Notes: generated by a model not told the origin, from the letters alone. A DNA stretch of 64,000 nt from Monarcha castaneiventris obscurior (GCA_026261815.1 JAMPIT010000230.1:42864501-42928500), one strand, 5' to 3'. Numbered from the stretch's first letter, positions 21,166 through 35,587 are shown. Numbers and translations are program-made.

Positions 21166-22794
21166 GTGTGGAAGATGCCTACAAGCAGCTCGGACAAACA
21201 TGCATCAGAAATGACATGGACATAGCTAACCTGGCCTTGAAGACACCAGACTGACTGCAAGTGAACTTGACTGTTCAGCTGGGAAGGAGCTGAGCCATTT
21301 GTGACAAAAAGGCCGTGATTTCAGGTTTTCAGCAAGAAGAGAGATTCCGAGTGGTGAGCCTGGATTGCATATATCCATTGTGTATACTAGGCTGACCTGG
21401 GCTCAGAGCCTTCCCAGCTTCTGTGTGCAATTCCTGTGTCAGCAGAAAGGCAGCCTGGTTCACAGAACGCACCTCTTCCTATTGAGGAAGGGCACGGACG
21501 CTGGTGTTTTCCTGCCTGATATTTCCTTCGGCGTGTCACGGGTTTTTCTGCAAGCTAATTGCATGCAGTAGTTTGTTCTACGGTACACAAGGCTGTCCAT
21601 GGAAAGTATCTTCATTTAAACTAATAATGTGGAGCTTCTGTGTGAGTTGACACTCACTTTTAATTACTGTTGGCCAATTTTCCTCCATGCTGAAGCAAGT
21701 CAAACATGCTCTGCAGCACAGGAGTCAGCAAGAGGATAAGAGAACTCCTTGGGATGTCATTTGATGGATTGACCATCAGACTGCCCTTCTGGGAACAACC
21801 CCAGGTGGCCTGAGATGAGATGGAGAGTCCTGCTCCTTCCTCCCCATCCGCTTGTCCCTGAGGTGTGGAAAGGAAGGGTCAAAATCATACCTATGTATGG
21901 CAACTACTTCTGCAGCCTGCCCTGACCCTCGTATCCATCAGAGCTGCCTTCCCATGTGAACTCTAGGGTGAGCAGGGAAAATAGAACATAAAATTTCTGG
22001 GATAGGGCAGGTATGAAAAATCCCTAGGGATAAACTCTCATAATTCATTTTGATTTTTAGCCCCATGAAGTCCCTCTCAAGCACCGGGTGAACACTGAGC
22101 GAGGTGACAGATGAGAAGAGCTGAGTGACCCGTGGTGTCCTGCACCCGCTTCTGAGTCTGGTCATGCAGCCTTTGTTTAAATTTTCTCCTCACCACCCTG
22201 CAGTGTGTGTCTAAACTTAGCTCTCAGCCACAGAAGATCTCAGGTAGGCCACCAGCAGCATTTAATTCAAAAGAAGGACTGTTTCCTGTACAGACTGGTG
22301 CTCAAAATATTGTCAGAGGAAGATGAAACAATTTACTCATCAATTTCTGGTCACCATATTTTAAGGAAAACACTGTGCCACCAGAAGGATTCATGAAATA
22401 ATTGGGAATAGTAATTTGAAAACTAAGACATGAAGGTTGTGAGGGTAAAAAGAATTTGTTATATAGGGACCCAAATTTAAAAAATTAAAAAAAGAAAAAG
22501 AGAGAGAAATGGGTTTTCTTAAAAGAATGCTAAGTTAATTTCAGCTGCAGATCGTACTTTCATTCCATCGCAGCTAAGTACAAATGGATATAAAGTGAAA
22601 AAAAATTGGGGGCAGTGTCAAGCAGCACTTCCTTACATGAGCAGTAATTGGAGAGCAAGGTGACCTGTGAGACAATGTCATGAGAGAAGAACATTAGTGT
22701 AATTAAAAAATCACTTAGATGCACTACAAGGAGAAAGGATGAATGAACTTTGGCACAAAATGCCTCTCCCAGCCCCTCATCCAGCCCACCAGAA
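21166..22794. other. Unique noncoding sequence
   Basis: An A/G-rich low-complexity run lies near 22478-22508. No gene or repeat family is recognised. Frames up to 75 codons only. Confidence 0.5.
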
Positions 22795-22865
22795 ACGTGC
22801 TTGGACTCATAGAGTCACTTTGGTTTGAACCACTCCAAGTCCTACCACAACACCCAGCAGAGCAT
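22795..22865 (-). mobile_element. Possible CR1 3'-end relic
   Basis: The words 'catagagtcactttggttt' and 'accactccaagtcctacca' resemble the reverse complement of a CR1 3' end, where an 'atcatagaatcactttggtt' word is followed by a 'gaccactccaagat' word. Only about 70 bases are alignable by eye, so the call is tentative. Confidence 0.45.
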
Positions 22866-23295
22866 GAACGACTTTGCTGTGGCTTTTGATTGCACCGAGT
22901 ATGTCACCATCGAAGGAATGGGACAGAGGTCAGTCATTTCTCATCATGGATGGTTTTCTGAAATGCATTCCCATGCAGTGTGTGGGCAGAGGACATCTCA
23001 AGCCATCTCACTGGAGTGAGGTCAATATCAGCCCCATCCTTGACCCTGCCACCGGCAGGGTGGAGTGGATGGAGGGGAGAAGGGATGAAGCCACGCCAGT
23101 CCTTACTGCTGAATCACTGGTGATGGGAAAGCTGCTGGCTTCAGGGGCAGACTAATAGCATGTTTGTGCTCCTCTGATTCATGCAAGCAGTGACTTAAAC
23201 TCTTCCCCCAGGCAAAGGGGACCTGCCCTGCCGAGGGGCACTGCATCCTCTGCCTGGGGGCTTGGGGGAAGTGGGAGGATGTCCCTCCTGCTGCT

Positions 23296-23331
23296 GCACA
23301 CACACACACAAGTGTGCTCACACACAGCACA
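23296..23331. repeat. Interrupted (CA)n
   Basis: A CA run of about 16 bases, then agtgtgct, then a second short CA-rich run. Simple repeat with no associated element. Confidence 0.8.
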
Positions 23332-24989
23332 CAAAGGGCTTTTGGAAAGCACATCCTGGCTCCCAGCCGGTTTCCCTGCACTGTCACCCTGAATACTGCT
23401 CCTGGCCCCATTTTGTCACCTTTGCTCCCACTGAAGCTTTTACAACATGTTGGGCTTTTACTGTACACAGCTGCTTTCCTGAGAGCTCTTCAAATCATGA
23501 GGATTAAATTGCGCCGGTGTGGAAACCAAGGGAACATTTATCACTGACAAAAGGCGGCAAGAATTTTTCTAAATCAGAGATTTTCTTACAGTAGAACTTT
23601 TGTTACTGGAGGAGATCTATAATAATATCACTACTGTTTCAGTATTTTTATAACAGTGCTGCTGGGAAGAGCAGCTCTTTTAATACAAATGCTGTCATTT
23701 AGAATTGCTGCTATGGTAGAAATCTTAAATTAAGCACTGTCCTTTATACAAAATACAGCACCACCTGCTTGAACACAGAGCTGATAAAACACTATATTTT
23801 TTCCATGTGTCACATCAAGTTGTCCAGCAATATAAAAGAAATGGAAGTACACAAAAGTCAGGGCTTTTTTTCTGAAGTGTCTTCACCTGTATCTTCTCCT
23901 TACAAGCACAATGTGCTGGGTGGGGGGCAGAGATAGACTGAGGAGGCTCTTCAGAGAATATTCCTTCAAAATGACCAATTTTTATGTCAAAACTACATTC
24001 AGAACCACAGTTCTGGTGTCCTTTCAGTTCAGATCTATAACATGTCCCCAGCTGCACAAAATGTCAGTGTATTCACAGGTATGGGAAAAGGATTTCTAAT
24101 ATAGATGTACAATGAAATTCTCCTACCTAAGCCAAAAGTTCATTTGCAGTATTGCTTATAGCAGTTTCTCTAATGAATAAATTACTGGCTGATACAGCTA
24201 AATCAGTCTGCTGAGTTTTTAAATTTGTTTTTCGTTGTTGTTGTTTTTCTGTGTGGTAGCGAAGTGCTGTTGTTTCAGTGTTAGACGAGGAATTGGGGAA
24301 TATTTCATCAGCTTGCCAGGCTGGCCAGGGGGTCCTGTTGACAGGATGAAAGTCCCTTGGAAAGGAAGCACATCTCCTGCCTTTCTTTTCCACTGAAACA
24401 AGGATGGTTAAGGCAAGCAAGCCTCCAACTCAGACTGATATATGGCAAGGGTAGGGCTTGGCTGTGCACCCCGAAGCCAGAGAGGAGCCCCAGGTGTGCT
24501 GATGGAGGCTGAAGCACAAACAGAGGCAGTATCTAATCCCCTCATGTATGCCCTGAGTAACCTCAGGGCCAGGCACTGCACATGCTGCTGTCAGAGGTTG
24601 TCCTCTGCACTACAGGTCATGACAGTTCAGGCTGGGAAAAATACAAACCACAACCCCAAGTCTTGTGCCTGAGTGTCTTTGAACTATTTTTGAGGCCCTC
24701 TTGCCACCTACAGATTATTCCAGCAAAGGAAATATGCTTGTGACACATTCCCAAGCGTTACACCATTACCTAGTATTTATTCTTCCACATGTCAGGTAAT
24801 TGGCAGTGTAGTGATGACAGTCATTTCTTCCATGGGGCAGTGTGCATTGAGGCTCCTGTGATGGGGTGTATAAAGCTTGACTTAGATCCAGAGAATTTTG
24901 AAGGAGGTGCTGACAATACAGTCATTAATTCACAATTATGTTCCTTCAGAGAGCCTCCTGGCACTTTCTAAATACTGTTTAGAGCACAT
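23332..24989. other. Unique noncoding sequence
   Basis: No repeat family or gene is recognised. Frames at 23103-23547 and 24127-24672 overlap on both strands and give no recognisable domain. Confidence 0.5.
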
Positions 24990-25112
24990 GCCTCTTTTAT
25001 GAGATGAGTATTGTGACTATGGAAGTCAAAAAAACAAGGACAGAGAAGCCTAGAGCCCTACAGGAAGGCACTACCCGAGGTTACCACAGAAATTAGTCCT
25101 GTACTAGAACCA
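24990..25112 (-). mobile_element. MIR-like ancient SINE relic
   Basis: The pattern follows the reverse complement of MIR: 'tgagatgagtattgtgac' (MIR reverse: tgaggtaggtattattat), 'caaggacagagaagcct' (gaggcacagagaggtta), 'cactacccgaggttaccaca' (cttgcccaaggtcacaca) and 'tgtactagaacc' (gggattcgaaccc). Order and spacing fit but identity is low. Confidence 0.45.
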
Positions 25113-28100
25113 TCCATTCACACTGGCTTGAATTTTTGGGATTTATTTATATTTGACTGAATTGTATTGTTTCTCTTACTTTAGGTGTCTGCTGCTTGGG
25201 AGAAAGCAAGGATTTGGCAGTTACTAGTGATTCCTTAGTTACTGTGAAATGTATGAGAGGTTGACACTAGGAGGTGACAAAGTGGAATTGCCATTCCAAA
25301 TCAAACCCCAATCCGAAAAGTCTTTCAAAATCCTGAGCTCGCCTTGCTGGACCCACTGAGGTTTCCAGAAGAGAAAAGTAGAAATATACACCCCTGCAGG
25401 GTCCGGTCACAGTCTGTGTTTGAGGGTGTGCCTTGTAACGCCCCAACTACTGGAAGTGCAAGAACCACAGTGACCTCCAAAAACTGCAAAAACTCCAGTC
25501 AGTTCTCTCCTAATGTGGCATTAGGATCACATCCATTGTGGTAACAGTGCCTAGAGATCTGGGATCCATCAGGGGTCTAGTCCCCATCATGTCAGGCACT
25601 GCACTTTGCCAGTTTGGGTCCTGCCCCTTCCCACCCTCATTGCTCTCTGAGCTTGTTTTGTCTTGCAGTTCTGCCATTTCATCTGACAGATGAACCCTTC
25701 CTCTATGGCTTTGGGAGAAAAAGAGGCAACTCCCATTGTTCCATTGTCCTCCAGCATGGAAAGAGACTGAGAAAAATCAACAGCTTTAGACATTCAATGC
25801 TCTATAGCAATGTTTTGGCTTATAGAAATAAAGGTTGTGCTTTAACAAACCCCAGCCACTGTATTTCTGAAGATTATGATGCCTTTTTTAAGAGATAAAC
25901 ATGAAGAGGCTTTTAAAGCTAAATCACATTGCTTGAGGATTGTGCCCCTCCTGGGACATGAAATTGAGCAGGCCTTGGTAAAATGATAATTGGCTTGGTA
26001 AGGTCTTTGAGGCAGGCTCTGTCCATTAGGGTCTGAAGAGACATCTCTGGCTGGTTTTTATTTTTATGTTGTACAACAAGGTTAAACATTAGTTTGGTTT
26101 TTTTCACTGATACCTTAAGCTGGGTTTGCACTGATAACAATTTCTACATTTTCAGATTAAATAAGATCTGTTAAAACTACTCGGCTGGCAACATAAGGAT
26201 TGTGTTTGCAAGGATCACTTGTGGTCAGACCATTTGCAGGCTGTTGGTCCATACTGCCATGAGTAATATACTCCAGTGAGTAGCTGTGATCAGTAAGGCT
26301 AGTGTCCTCAGCAAGGAAAAAAGAGAGCTGTGTAAATGAACCATATCTTGATAGCCAAAAGGCTAAGAAAACTTGCCACAACTCTGCAAATTTTCTGTGA
26401 ATTTTGCTTTTCTTTAAAAAGTCAAAGCATTAGCTATTAGAGTTAAAAATTTTTACTCGCTTCAACTGTGAACTAAAGCATTTTCTCATGAGAAATGATT
26501 AATTGTTAATTGTTCTTTCTCCTTTACTTGTAGCCTTATCTCATGGAATAAGTTGTCATTATAAGAGATCAAAAAGCTCATTTTTCTCAGGGAAGCCTGG
26601 ATTCCAGGACATATTGAAAACCTGATTGTAAACTGAATATTTGGCAATAGTAAGAAAGCAGGGCCTCTTTTGTTTGAAAGACAATCTAGCAGATCTACCC
26701 CAGATAAAACCAATTGTCTGCTTTACAGGTATCTGGCAGATGAGAGGTCAGCTTTGGCTGATTCAAGCCATATAGGCATTTCTTTTTCTTTTTTTTTAGC
26801 AGTACTTTCTCATAAACAGAACTTCATCAGACTAAAACAGCCCTCTACTTCTGTGTGGCTGCTCTGTTTTCCTCTAAGCAAATTCTTCACATGCCCAGAA
26901 GGAATCCTGTTTCCAACATCTGGGAGTACTTTAGAGGCTTTCATTATTTATATGCCAAGATAATATCTTTTGCCCATGAATGTGCTACTGTTCCCATCGA
27001 TTAGATGTTTGCTGATTACTGCCAACTGCAGTGGCAGGGGTAGCATGGAAGCCATTCCCCAGCCCTCGCTTTACTGCACAAACTGTGGGTCTCCAAACGC
27101 CCATCTGACCTTCAGGATTTCATTAAATTTAGACTGCTACTGACTGGGGAAGGCTATGAAGTGAGGAGTTAAGGGGGAAAAAAAAAAAGCTGGCATTTAA
27201 AATTAAGATTAAAGACACACCAAAAGGAAACTGTAGAAAATAGTGATTTAAATGAAAGGAAAAAAAGAAAATAGGAGAGGCTGTAGAATGAGAAAGGACA
27301 ATTTCTTCATCATATCTTTGATAAGTGGGAGTTGCCCAGCTTGTCCCAGAGCCAGCTAGGAGTGAAGGGAGCCCTTAGCAAAGGCCACATGTACCCGACT
27401 TCTCAGGGTTTCCAGGGCTCTCCCCAGCCTCTTGTCCATCCTCACAACCTCTGCCCAAACCTGGCCTTTGACTTTAAAGTGCTTGTCTCAGAAGAGACAG
27501 AGGGAAAACGGGGAGAGAAAAACACAGAAACTGCCACTCAAAGAGCAGCTCTGAAACCATAGCAGGAAGTTTTGCAATAAAACAAATGCATGTATTCAAA
27601 ACAAGGAAGAAAGTATGGTTTCCCTATCATTTCCTCATCGCTTTGTTAGGAAACATTCCTCAAGTGCTGTGCTGCAGCAAACCACCTGCAATTTTATTAA
27701 GAAAACGAATAAAAATACCAGATAATGCTAAGGCATTTTTGAGCATGTGGGAATTAGCAGGTCTTTGATGAACTCCCTGAGCTTCTGAGAGGACTAATTT
27801 GCATCACCTCATGGACTGGTGGTTGGTGCTGGCAGCATGGTGCTGTATCTGCAAGGTTATTGGCCATGATAGCCCTGCTGCCATGGGGAGGCCCATGAGG
27901 ATACACCTGGATCTTCATGGTCCAGCTCAAGTAACTGTCTGGTTAAATATATTTTTATTTGAACCCCTTGGAAATAATTGCCAATTTAATTTTACTTCTG
28001 CAGCAAGCAGTGATATATATTGCACACTGTATTTTCAGAGACACTGCCCAGGTTTTCTCAGGTTAGTTTCCAATTTGATTTTTTTTAGCAGACTTATGAT

Positions 28101-31100
28101 GCTTGACTCCATCTCTAGCATCTTGCATCTTTAGAAGCAATATTGACAATTCATAAGTATTTCAAAGGTTGATGTTTCAACACAGATACTGTATGCTTTC
28201 TTCTGAAGCTATTTATAGGAGAACTCAATGGTTTTGTTTGCTTGTTTCCACTGTTGCTGACAAAGACCTGATCCCAAACCACTCAGTGTAATTGCCACTA
28301 TGACATAACCAACAACTTGATTCATTTGATTTTAAAGTTGCTAGATGTTTAGAGATTATGGTGTTTCAGGTATTTTTCATCCTATACAGATGCCCAGTAA
28401 TGGATAAACAGACACCAGGTCCTCAGCTGGCATACCCTGGGGTAACTGTTACAGTCCCTGGAGCCATGATAATTTACAGCAGTTGTGGATCTAGCTTGCT
28501 TCCAGAGCCTGCATTGATTTTGCCATAACTCTTTTTTTCCTGGTTTTCAGCCATTTAAATATAAGTGCATTTGACATTTTGGGAGGGTACACGGCATTGC
28601 TATGTCAGTCTTGATACTGTGTTAATGATGCTTTTGGGCAATGAATAACAATCATGGGGTAGCTTGGAAATTAAACTCCCGATTTTATTCTTATAGTCTA
28701 CTGGATTAGCAATTAAATTTCAGGTCATTTATGTACTTAAAGGGTCTGGGAGTATAGAGAGTTCTGAATTAAAACATTAATGAACAGTGTTGAGGAAAAT
28801 CACTTTGTTCAGCAGTGGGGCAGTTCCAATGGTTTTGGTGCTGAAGAAAGTTTAGGGAGCTCCCTGCTTATCTGTACCTCTGTGGTGACAATGTGACAGC
28901 TGGTTTTCTTTGTTTTAAATTTAAGTTAGTCACCTCTTTTTACCCAGAAGGTATACTGTGACCCCAGCTATGTCACCAGTCTCCTCCTCTCCATAGCTGC
29001 TGACACACAGAGGCTGAGCTTCTCACCGATGCCAGTGCTCTTCCATTGCTTTTGCAGTGAGGCAGGCAGAGGGCAGGGCATTTCCAGGGGATGTTGCTGT
29101 TCTTGGCTGACCATTCCCTTGCCTTCCAGCATCATGATACTGACTGGCAGAGCATGCTGCCACCTGTACCCTTGGAATAAAATTGTCACTCAGAATCCTT
29201 CTAACAAAATGATGAAGGCTCCATACAAGAGAAATTCTCGTCAGTGAGTATAAAACACCATTTAGGCCGATTTAGAGCTCTCTAGCTGGATTTGTGTGAA
29301 ATAGGACCTGGCATTGTTTCATGGGCTTTGAGCTCCAGCCAGTTTGCAGCACACCAGGGTCTGATGGGCTCTCAGGAGCTCTGCAAAGAGCTGTCCCTGG
29401 CTGCCCTGCCACAGCCCTGCTGACTCCCACTGCCTGGGAAGCCTCTCACCACTGCAAGGAGTGCAAATGGAGTCTGAATCCTCTTTGGTGAGTGTGTGAG
29501 GAGTGACTTACAGGTGGGGGATTGAACTCAAAGGTCTGCCTATTCGGTGTCGGCGCACCAAGCTTTGTCCACGGTTGATAAGAACTGAGGGTTGGCTTCA
29601 AATCCAGCTCCACTGAAAGTGACTGCAGATATCATCTAAAGAGTTTAGAGATAAAAGCTGCTAAGGCCATGAGAGATACTGTTATTAAAGGGAGGTTTTG
29701 GCGTGTATCTATAAAAGAACATATCCCTGATTATTTGTTCATTCCTTCATTTCGTACTCACCGACCAACAGTTCTGAACATGTGCACAAGAACCAATGTT
29801 TTACTGTTTGAGTTATTTCAGAGCTTCCTTTTTAACATTACTAATTGACCCACTGATGGATGCTTGCTCTCCTTACTTTATCACTGTAATGTTGTTCTAG
29901 CTAATTCCCTGCTGAAGCAGCAGAGCTCCCATTAAGCAAGCGCTACAAGCTGATAAGGAACAGCAATATGATTTATGCATTGCATCAGGGAACAGGGACA
30001 AATATTGGCATCAAGGTGACTTATTTGACTGTGGAGTTTATAGTGAAAAGGTCTCAGCGGGGATTACCAGACATCAGTTCAGTGTTTTGCCATAAGCAGG
30101 GAGCCAAACATGTTTTTCTACTCTAAGTGATGCTGTGCTCAGCACAGAGGATGCAAGCAAGAAGACAGGAAACCAAGGGCAGCCAGCAATGCTGTGCATC
30201 TGCAATTCCAAATGGTAGATACAAGGCAAGGGGGTAAACACAGCAATCAAGATTTCTCTGCGTTTTGGTCCTTAGGTTCTTCCAGGAAGAGCCTTTCTTG
30301 TGTATGGAAACACCAGCCTTTATTGACTGAAGATGATCATATGCATTGGCAGAAAGCTAGCTTTGGGACTAGGGATTTCATTAAAAAAATCAAACTGGGC
30401 AATAAATCCCCATTTTTTTTTCCTTTCAGGTGACACAGTGAATGATGATTCATAAATTATTATTTGCACACTGGCAGCTTTTCTTTCTCTACTCCACAGA
30501 CATCACAACCATCAGTTTCTTAGAGTCATAGCCCCATTTTAGCCAGCATTCCACCCAAATCCTTATGGAGAACATAACAGAAGAATAGCTGTTCAGGGCC
30601 AGACCTGAGGTGTGTCTGCCTCAGCATTCTGTCTGTGACAGCAACCTCTAGCAAGCACCTGAGGAATGTAATAAATAAATGGGAATATTTAAAAGACCTT
30701 CTCCCACTAGCAAGATCCAGCTTCTGGAATTCTGTCATTTAGTGAGTCTCTGAGCTACAGAACCTATCCACATCATTGTGGCCCTTGGTGACCATTTCTT
30801 CCACGATTTTTTTTAATGGATCCTGGAGATGGTTTTGCTTTTGGCCTCTGCAGCATTGTGAGTTCCATAACTTAACAGTGTACCCTGTGAAAGACCACAT
30901 CCTGATTTCAAAGAAGAGCTGCAATCAGGTTGATTTGTGATATGGTAGTTGGAGCACTGCAGGTCTTCCAGGCTTACAGTGCTGTGCAGTACTAGATAGA
31001 AACCCAGATGACAGATTCGTACAGCTGTGTATATAACCAGCTTCATGTGTTCCTCCTCACATGGTGTTGTCAGATATGGGCATCCACAGCCAGCACTGAA

Positions 31101-31889
31101 CAGAGGTAAGCAACGAGCACTCCAGTAGCCACCTCTCATACATCATCTCATAGGTGAACACAGGAGATGGGACTGGGACAAAGCTTGTCTTAATTCTGCC
31201 TTCAAATCCAGAAGTAGCTCGCCTTATGTCATCTTGTTTAAAGCCAAGTTTCGTAGGTCCTAGAGAAGCCCTTGTGGTGCTTTCAGATTTCTGAACTAGA
31301 AATGAGTAACAACCAGGTAGCTTTTCTGCTTCTGTGCTTTTAAAAATCCCTATATGACATCCATCTCCATGTTGTAAGCATAGACTACTCGAAAGCTAGG
31401 CCCTTATTCCGGCCCACTTGTATGCAGGATGCAATGCTTCATTTTTCTGTAGGATTCATTTGATGAGCAGCTCAAGCTGAAGTTCACAGCAGCTGGAAAG
31501 ATGTGAGCTGCCAAAGGAATATGTGGGCTGATCATTGAAGAGGGAACAAAGAGAGCAGGTTAGGGCCGGAGCAGGATCTGTCCATGGGGTGCAGCAAGGG
31601 GGCTGTCCCTGAGTGCAGACACAGGGACATCAGGTTTCCAGAGCTCACCCTGTATATGGGGGAAAGGCAGAAAGAAGGATCATACTGGATAAGCACCACA
31701 GTGGTGAGCAAAGCTTCCAAACAGGGGATATCAAGCTCTGCAACAGAAGGGCGTGATTTTTAAATGCCTTGACAGACTAAAGCCACCATGGGTGCTCATG
31801 ACTCCGAGTCACCACTGTGCACCGTGTCTGAGGACAGATACCAAAAAAAGGCAAACCCGAATTTCCAATTTCAATACTTTCAAGAGGCT
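25113..31889. other. Unique noncoding sequence, about 6.8 kb
   Basis: I see no gene, RNA gene or clear mobile element. There is a pyrimidine run followed by cag at 25655-25669, but the frame after it (to 25898) matches no family, so I do not call an exon. A-rich runs occur near 27179-27189 and 30384-30390, and a T run near 30413-30422. 29,840-30,010 is complex AT-balanced sequence without repeats. Confidence 0.45.
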
Positions 31890-32055
31890 AAAACATTTCC
31901 TTAAGCTCTTTGAGTGTCAGTGTTCTCACCTATAAAGGAGAGACAGCCCAACTCAGCAGCTCACAATATCATTGTGAAACACAGACAATTAATGCTTGGA
32001 AAGTTCATGAGCTGTTGAAAGCACCATATAAATGCTAAATATTATTATTGAATTA
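31890..32055 (+). mobile_element. MIR-like ancient SINE
   Basis: One of the best MIR-type matches in the window. In sense order: 'aagctctttgagtgtcag' (MIR: cctctctgtgcctcag), 'tgttctcacctataaa' (tttcctcatctgtaaaa), 'atatcattgtgaaacaca' (gggttgttgtgaggatta), 'acaattaatgcttgg' (gagttaatacatgt), 'gcaccatataaatgctaaat' (agcgctcaataaatgtta) and a terminal 'attattattg'. The 5' tRNA-like half is missing or unrecognisable. Confidence 0.7.
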
Positions 32056-35000
32056 CAGTGTGATTGAAACAAATTGATTTGTTAGGAAAGTCTCAATGAA
32101 TCATATTCATAACAAATTCCATTTAGTTTACAACAGTGAGTCATTAGCTGGCTCTTCTGCTGATTTATTTATACATCCTGCTGAAAAGATAACTGATTTT
32201 AAGAATCAGATCCTAAGATAACTGATCCTTAGAACACTGGAATCAAGCATTTTGTAAAAAGTGTGGTACTGTCAATCCCTGTTTAGCTATCCCCTTTTCC
32301 ATCATATTTGATCCTGACAAAGATTGTGTGCAAAGCACCTGCAATAAAATGTCCCTTTTTTGGGTGTTTTGAGTTTGTCTGAAAGTACAGTGCTTCTCTT
32401 AAAGACCAGTGTTTTGTTAAACTTGGTCTAAAATTAAATGTATCATTTTATGATTCTCTGCAGGCTTCACTATGTAGGATGATTACAAGCTATGAAATAC
32501 TGAGTTCTGGAAACCCAAATTACTCCTGGATTGAAACCTCTCTCAAATGCCAGCACTCACTTCAGGGGAACAATTCAAACCACAGGATGGAATAGCTCAA
32601 GATGGCAACGTGCCTTTGGTCCTGTTCTGCCTCATTTTCCCTCTCTGCAAGGGAGAGGCAGGGCTACATCTCTGGCAGTACAGGAATTTTAGTTTGGATG
32701 TTTGGATGACAGCATCCAGTGTCTCAATTAGTTATGCCAGCTTGCATCAAACACTCATTATTAACTGCCACAGATTAATGACCCACTATGAAGCAAATCC
32801 CTGCCAAGGGACAAGGGGCCAACATTTAACTACTGCAGGAAATTTCGGAGAGGGAACTTCTTTTGGTGGTAGCAGGAGGATTATACTGGGTTTTGCTATG
32901 GATGCTGCAGAGAGAGTGGGATGCAGAAAGGGAGTGAACCAATTGTTGGATGGAGGGATGGGAGAGGAGAGTGCATGCATGAGGTGCCTGGCTCCCCTGA
33001 GAGAGGGGACAAGGGCAGAGGGGACAAAAGGATGAAGTTGCACTGTGAAGAGCTCAGCAAAGCAGTTACATGTTTGAGCTGGGTTCAGGAAAGAAGCATC
33101 TCACATCTCACATCTTCACAGGAAATTTGTCTATTTCTAATTAAAAGCAGTAAATCAGGGCTTAGCAAAAGGAAAAAGGCAAAATGCGCCAGGGATAGAA
33201 AATTTATACAGAAGGCTTTCGAGAGACCATTAAAGAAAAGAGAAAATTTCTCAGGTAAAACTGAACCCAGAAGGACGATATTCTTCTCCTACACTGAAGA
33301 TAGAGAACTCCTGCACAGGGGCTGTCCTCTCCCCCCAGCTACCTTGGCCTGCAGAGCCCCAGAAGGTACCTGCACCCCAGACCCCAGAGATGGAGTAGCT
33401 GATGGAGTGCCAGTGAGACGGGACAGGGTCACTGTGGGATGGCACCCTGTGGGCTGGCGTGGGGTAGGATGTAAGACTAGGGCCACAGGTAGTGTAGTAG
33501 ACAATGGCAGAATCTTAATAGTTTTGCTATCATTGGTGTTGCTTTCACTTAGGCCTGGGTTACTATCTGGCAGAGGTATGTTGCCCGCAAGTGTTTCTAA
33601 AATTAAAGTAAGATGAAGGCAAGTACTGGCACTTCACAAGAATTTTATATATTTTTTTAAGCCTGAAAGAAACCCAGTGATACTTCTGAAATAACAGGAA
33701 CGAGACAGTTAAAGTGTTGTACAAAGGCTGCCTTTAAAACTTCCTTTTTATTTTATGATCATAATTTTTGATCTTCTTCAATCAAATGGAGCATCACTTA
33801 GAAACTGATGAAAAGAGAACCTTCATCTGGTTATTAACTCCTTGATGAAAGACCTGTAAAAAGTGCATTGTTCATTTACAGGACTTTAGAAAATATTGAA
33901 AATTAACTGAATTCTTTATGAGATACATGGCTTCTTGCAAGTTATAATTGGGCACATGCACTGAAAAGTCAGAGCAGTTATGACTGCAAAGATGGGGATG
34001 GTGTTGTGCTGTTGCCAATAAAATGAATGAGTTACTAGACTCTTCATTCCCTTCTTCACCACTTGGATAATCTCCCTCTCTAAATGACACTGTTTTGAGA
34101 GGTAGGAGAGGCAGTTAAAGTAGGCTATCTAAAAATTGTCAGTCCTAATAGATATCAGATCAACTTTTTTTTCAAGATACCAAATCAGCTGTTTTAAAGT
34201 TACAACAAAACTTTACACAAAGAAAAGGTCGTCTTTGACTAGGAAAAAAAAAAGCTCTTCTTTGGAGCAGCACACACCCTAGAAGAGTGACCTGGCAATG
34301 TCGTCCCAGCACTATCCAGGTGCTCTGTTTGTGTGCCTTGCCCTCTCTGATTCCTCTTTCCATCCTCGCAGCAGGGCTGGTTCCTATGATAGTTCATAGC
34401 ATAGCTGGGAAATAACTCGGTGCGTGTTGCTGGGCCTCTCCTACCTAAGTGGCACTTGGGCCTCTGTTCCCTCTTTGGAGAGAGCAAGAGAGAAGGTTCA
34501 GGACCTCCATGGAGGAAGACACTGATGCAGGTGGAGAAGAGTCCCAGCTGTGGGAGGGGAAGGTTCTGCTGGCTGGTGGCACTCGTTCCTCACCAGTGCA
34601 GTGTTGATGGAACCCCTCCTTAGCCCCACCACAGAAGAGGCAGAGGGTGTGGTGCTGCCATAGTAGGGCCATGGAACACAGGACGCTCCTCTGTCCCCCC
34701 TGAGCACTACCACCTTGTCCTGGCAGCCCTTTCTCTGCCCAGCTGGCATGGGGACACTTCTGGGGACAGGTGGAGGTATAGAAAGGAGTCCCTTTGCAGA
34801 GGAATGCACACCTCATCCCATTCTGCTCTTGATATCCAAAGGCTTGCTTTTTTAGAGAGAGAACCCTCAGGAGATGATCCATGCAGGAAAGAGAGAGAAT
34901 GGACCTCCGTTCTTTGAAGTCTTGAAGCCGGAGCTGGGCAAATGTTTCTCTTCATAACAAAAAATCAAGGCTTGGGCAGAAACATTTGTGCAACTGTGTC

Positions 35001-35587
35001 ACACGTCAAGAATGTTTCAGATTGTCCCTCTTCAAAACAAAAGGGGGGACACCAGAACAAGCAGTTTTGTCTCCGTATTAGTTAAAGGGGATGTTCAATT
35101 TCTTTTTGTTTCAAGCTCATGCTTAGGTAGGAAGGCTACTTAAATCAAAATATATGTAGCCTGCTCTTTCTACAATGAAAATGTTTTATTTTTAGTTGAC
35201 CCAAATTTTGACCCAAATCATATCTTTTTCTATTTTTTTCACATGAGAAAACAAAACAGAACTGAAAATTCATTTCAAGTATTTCAGAAACAAACCTTTT
35301 TTTAAATCCCTGTGTTGGACCAAGGTACTATTAAATAAACAAATAAAAATAAGCAAACTCACAATCACTGTTGATAGCCCCAACAGGGAATGAATACCAG
35401 GCCTTCAGTTGAGGTGATATTTATTTCAGTGATGCTTTGAAGTTCTACGGATCTTGGAGATTTAACTATTTCCAATTGTGTTGGAAATGAGGATGCAACA
35501 TTTAAGTAGCTGCATTTTTGAAGGACTGGACTTCCATACCTACGTGTTTGAATTGCCCTTGCTGTGCAGATATGGGCAGAAATTGTA
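32056..35587. other. Unique noncoding sequence including a long chance-type ORF
   Basis: 32547-33616 carries two overlapping + frames of 162 and 231 codons (see findings), neither with a domain I recognise. 34420-34955 is open in several frames on both strands. A 'acatctcacatctcac' direct repeat sits near 33098. No mobile element is recognised. Confidence 0.45.

Noticed and set aside
25655..25898. Pyrimidine tract plus cag followed by an open frame, like a splice acceptor and exon
   Set aside because: The translation matches no known protein, no donor or partner exon is recognisable, and such acceptor-like words are common.
34445..34955. Cluster of overlapping frames (up to 145 codons) on the minus strand
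   Set aside because: Several frames on both strands are open at once in locally GC-rich sequence; no domain recognised.
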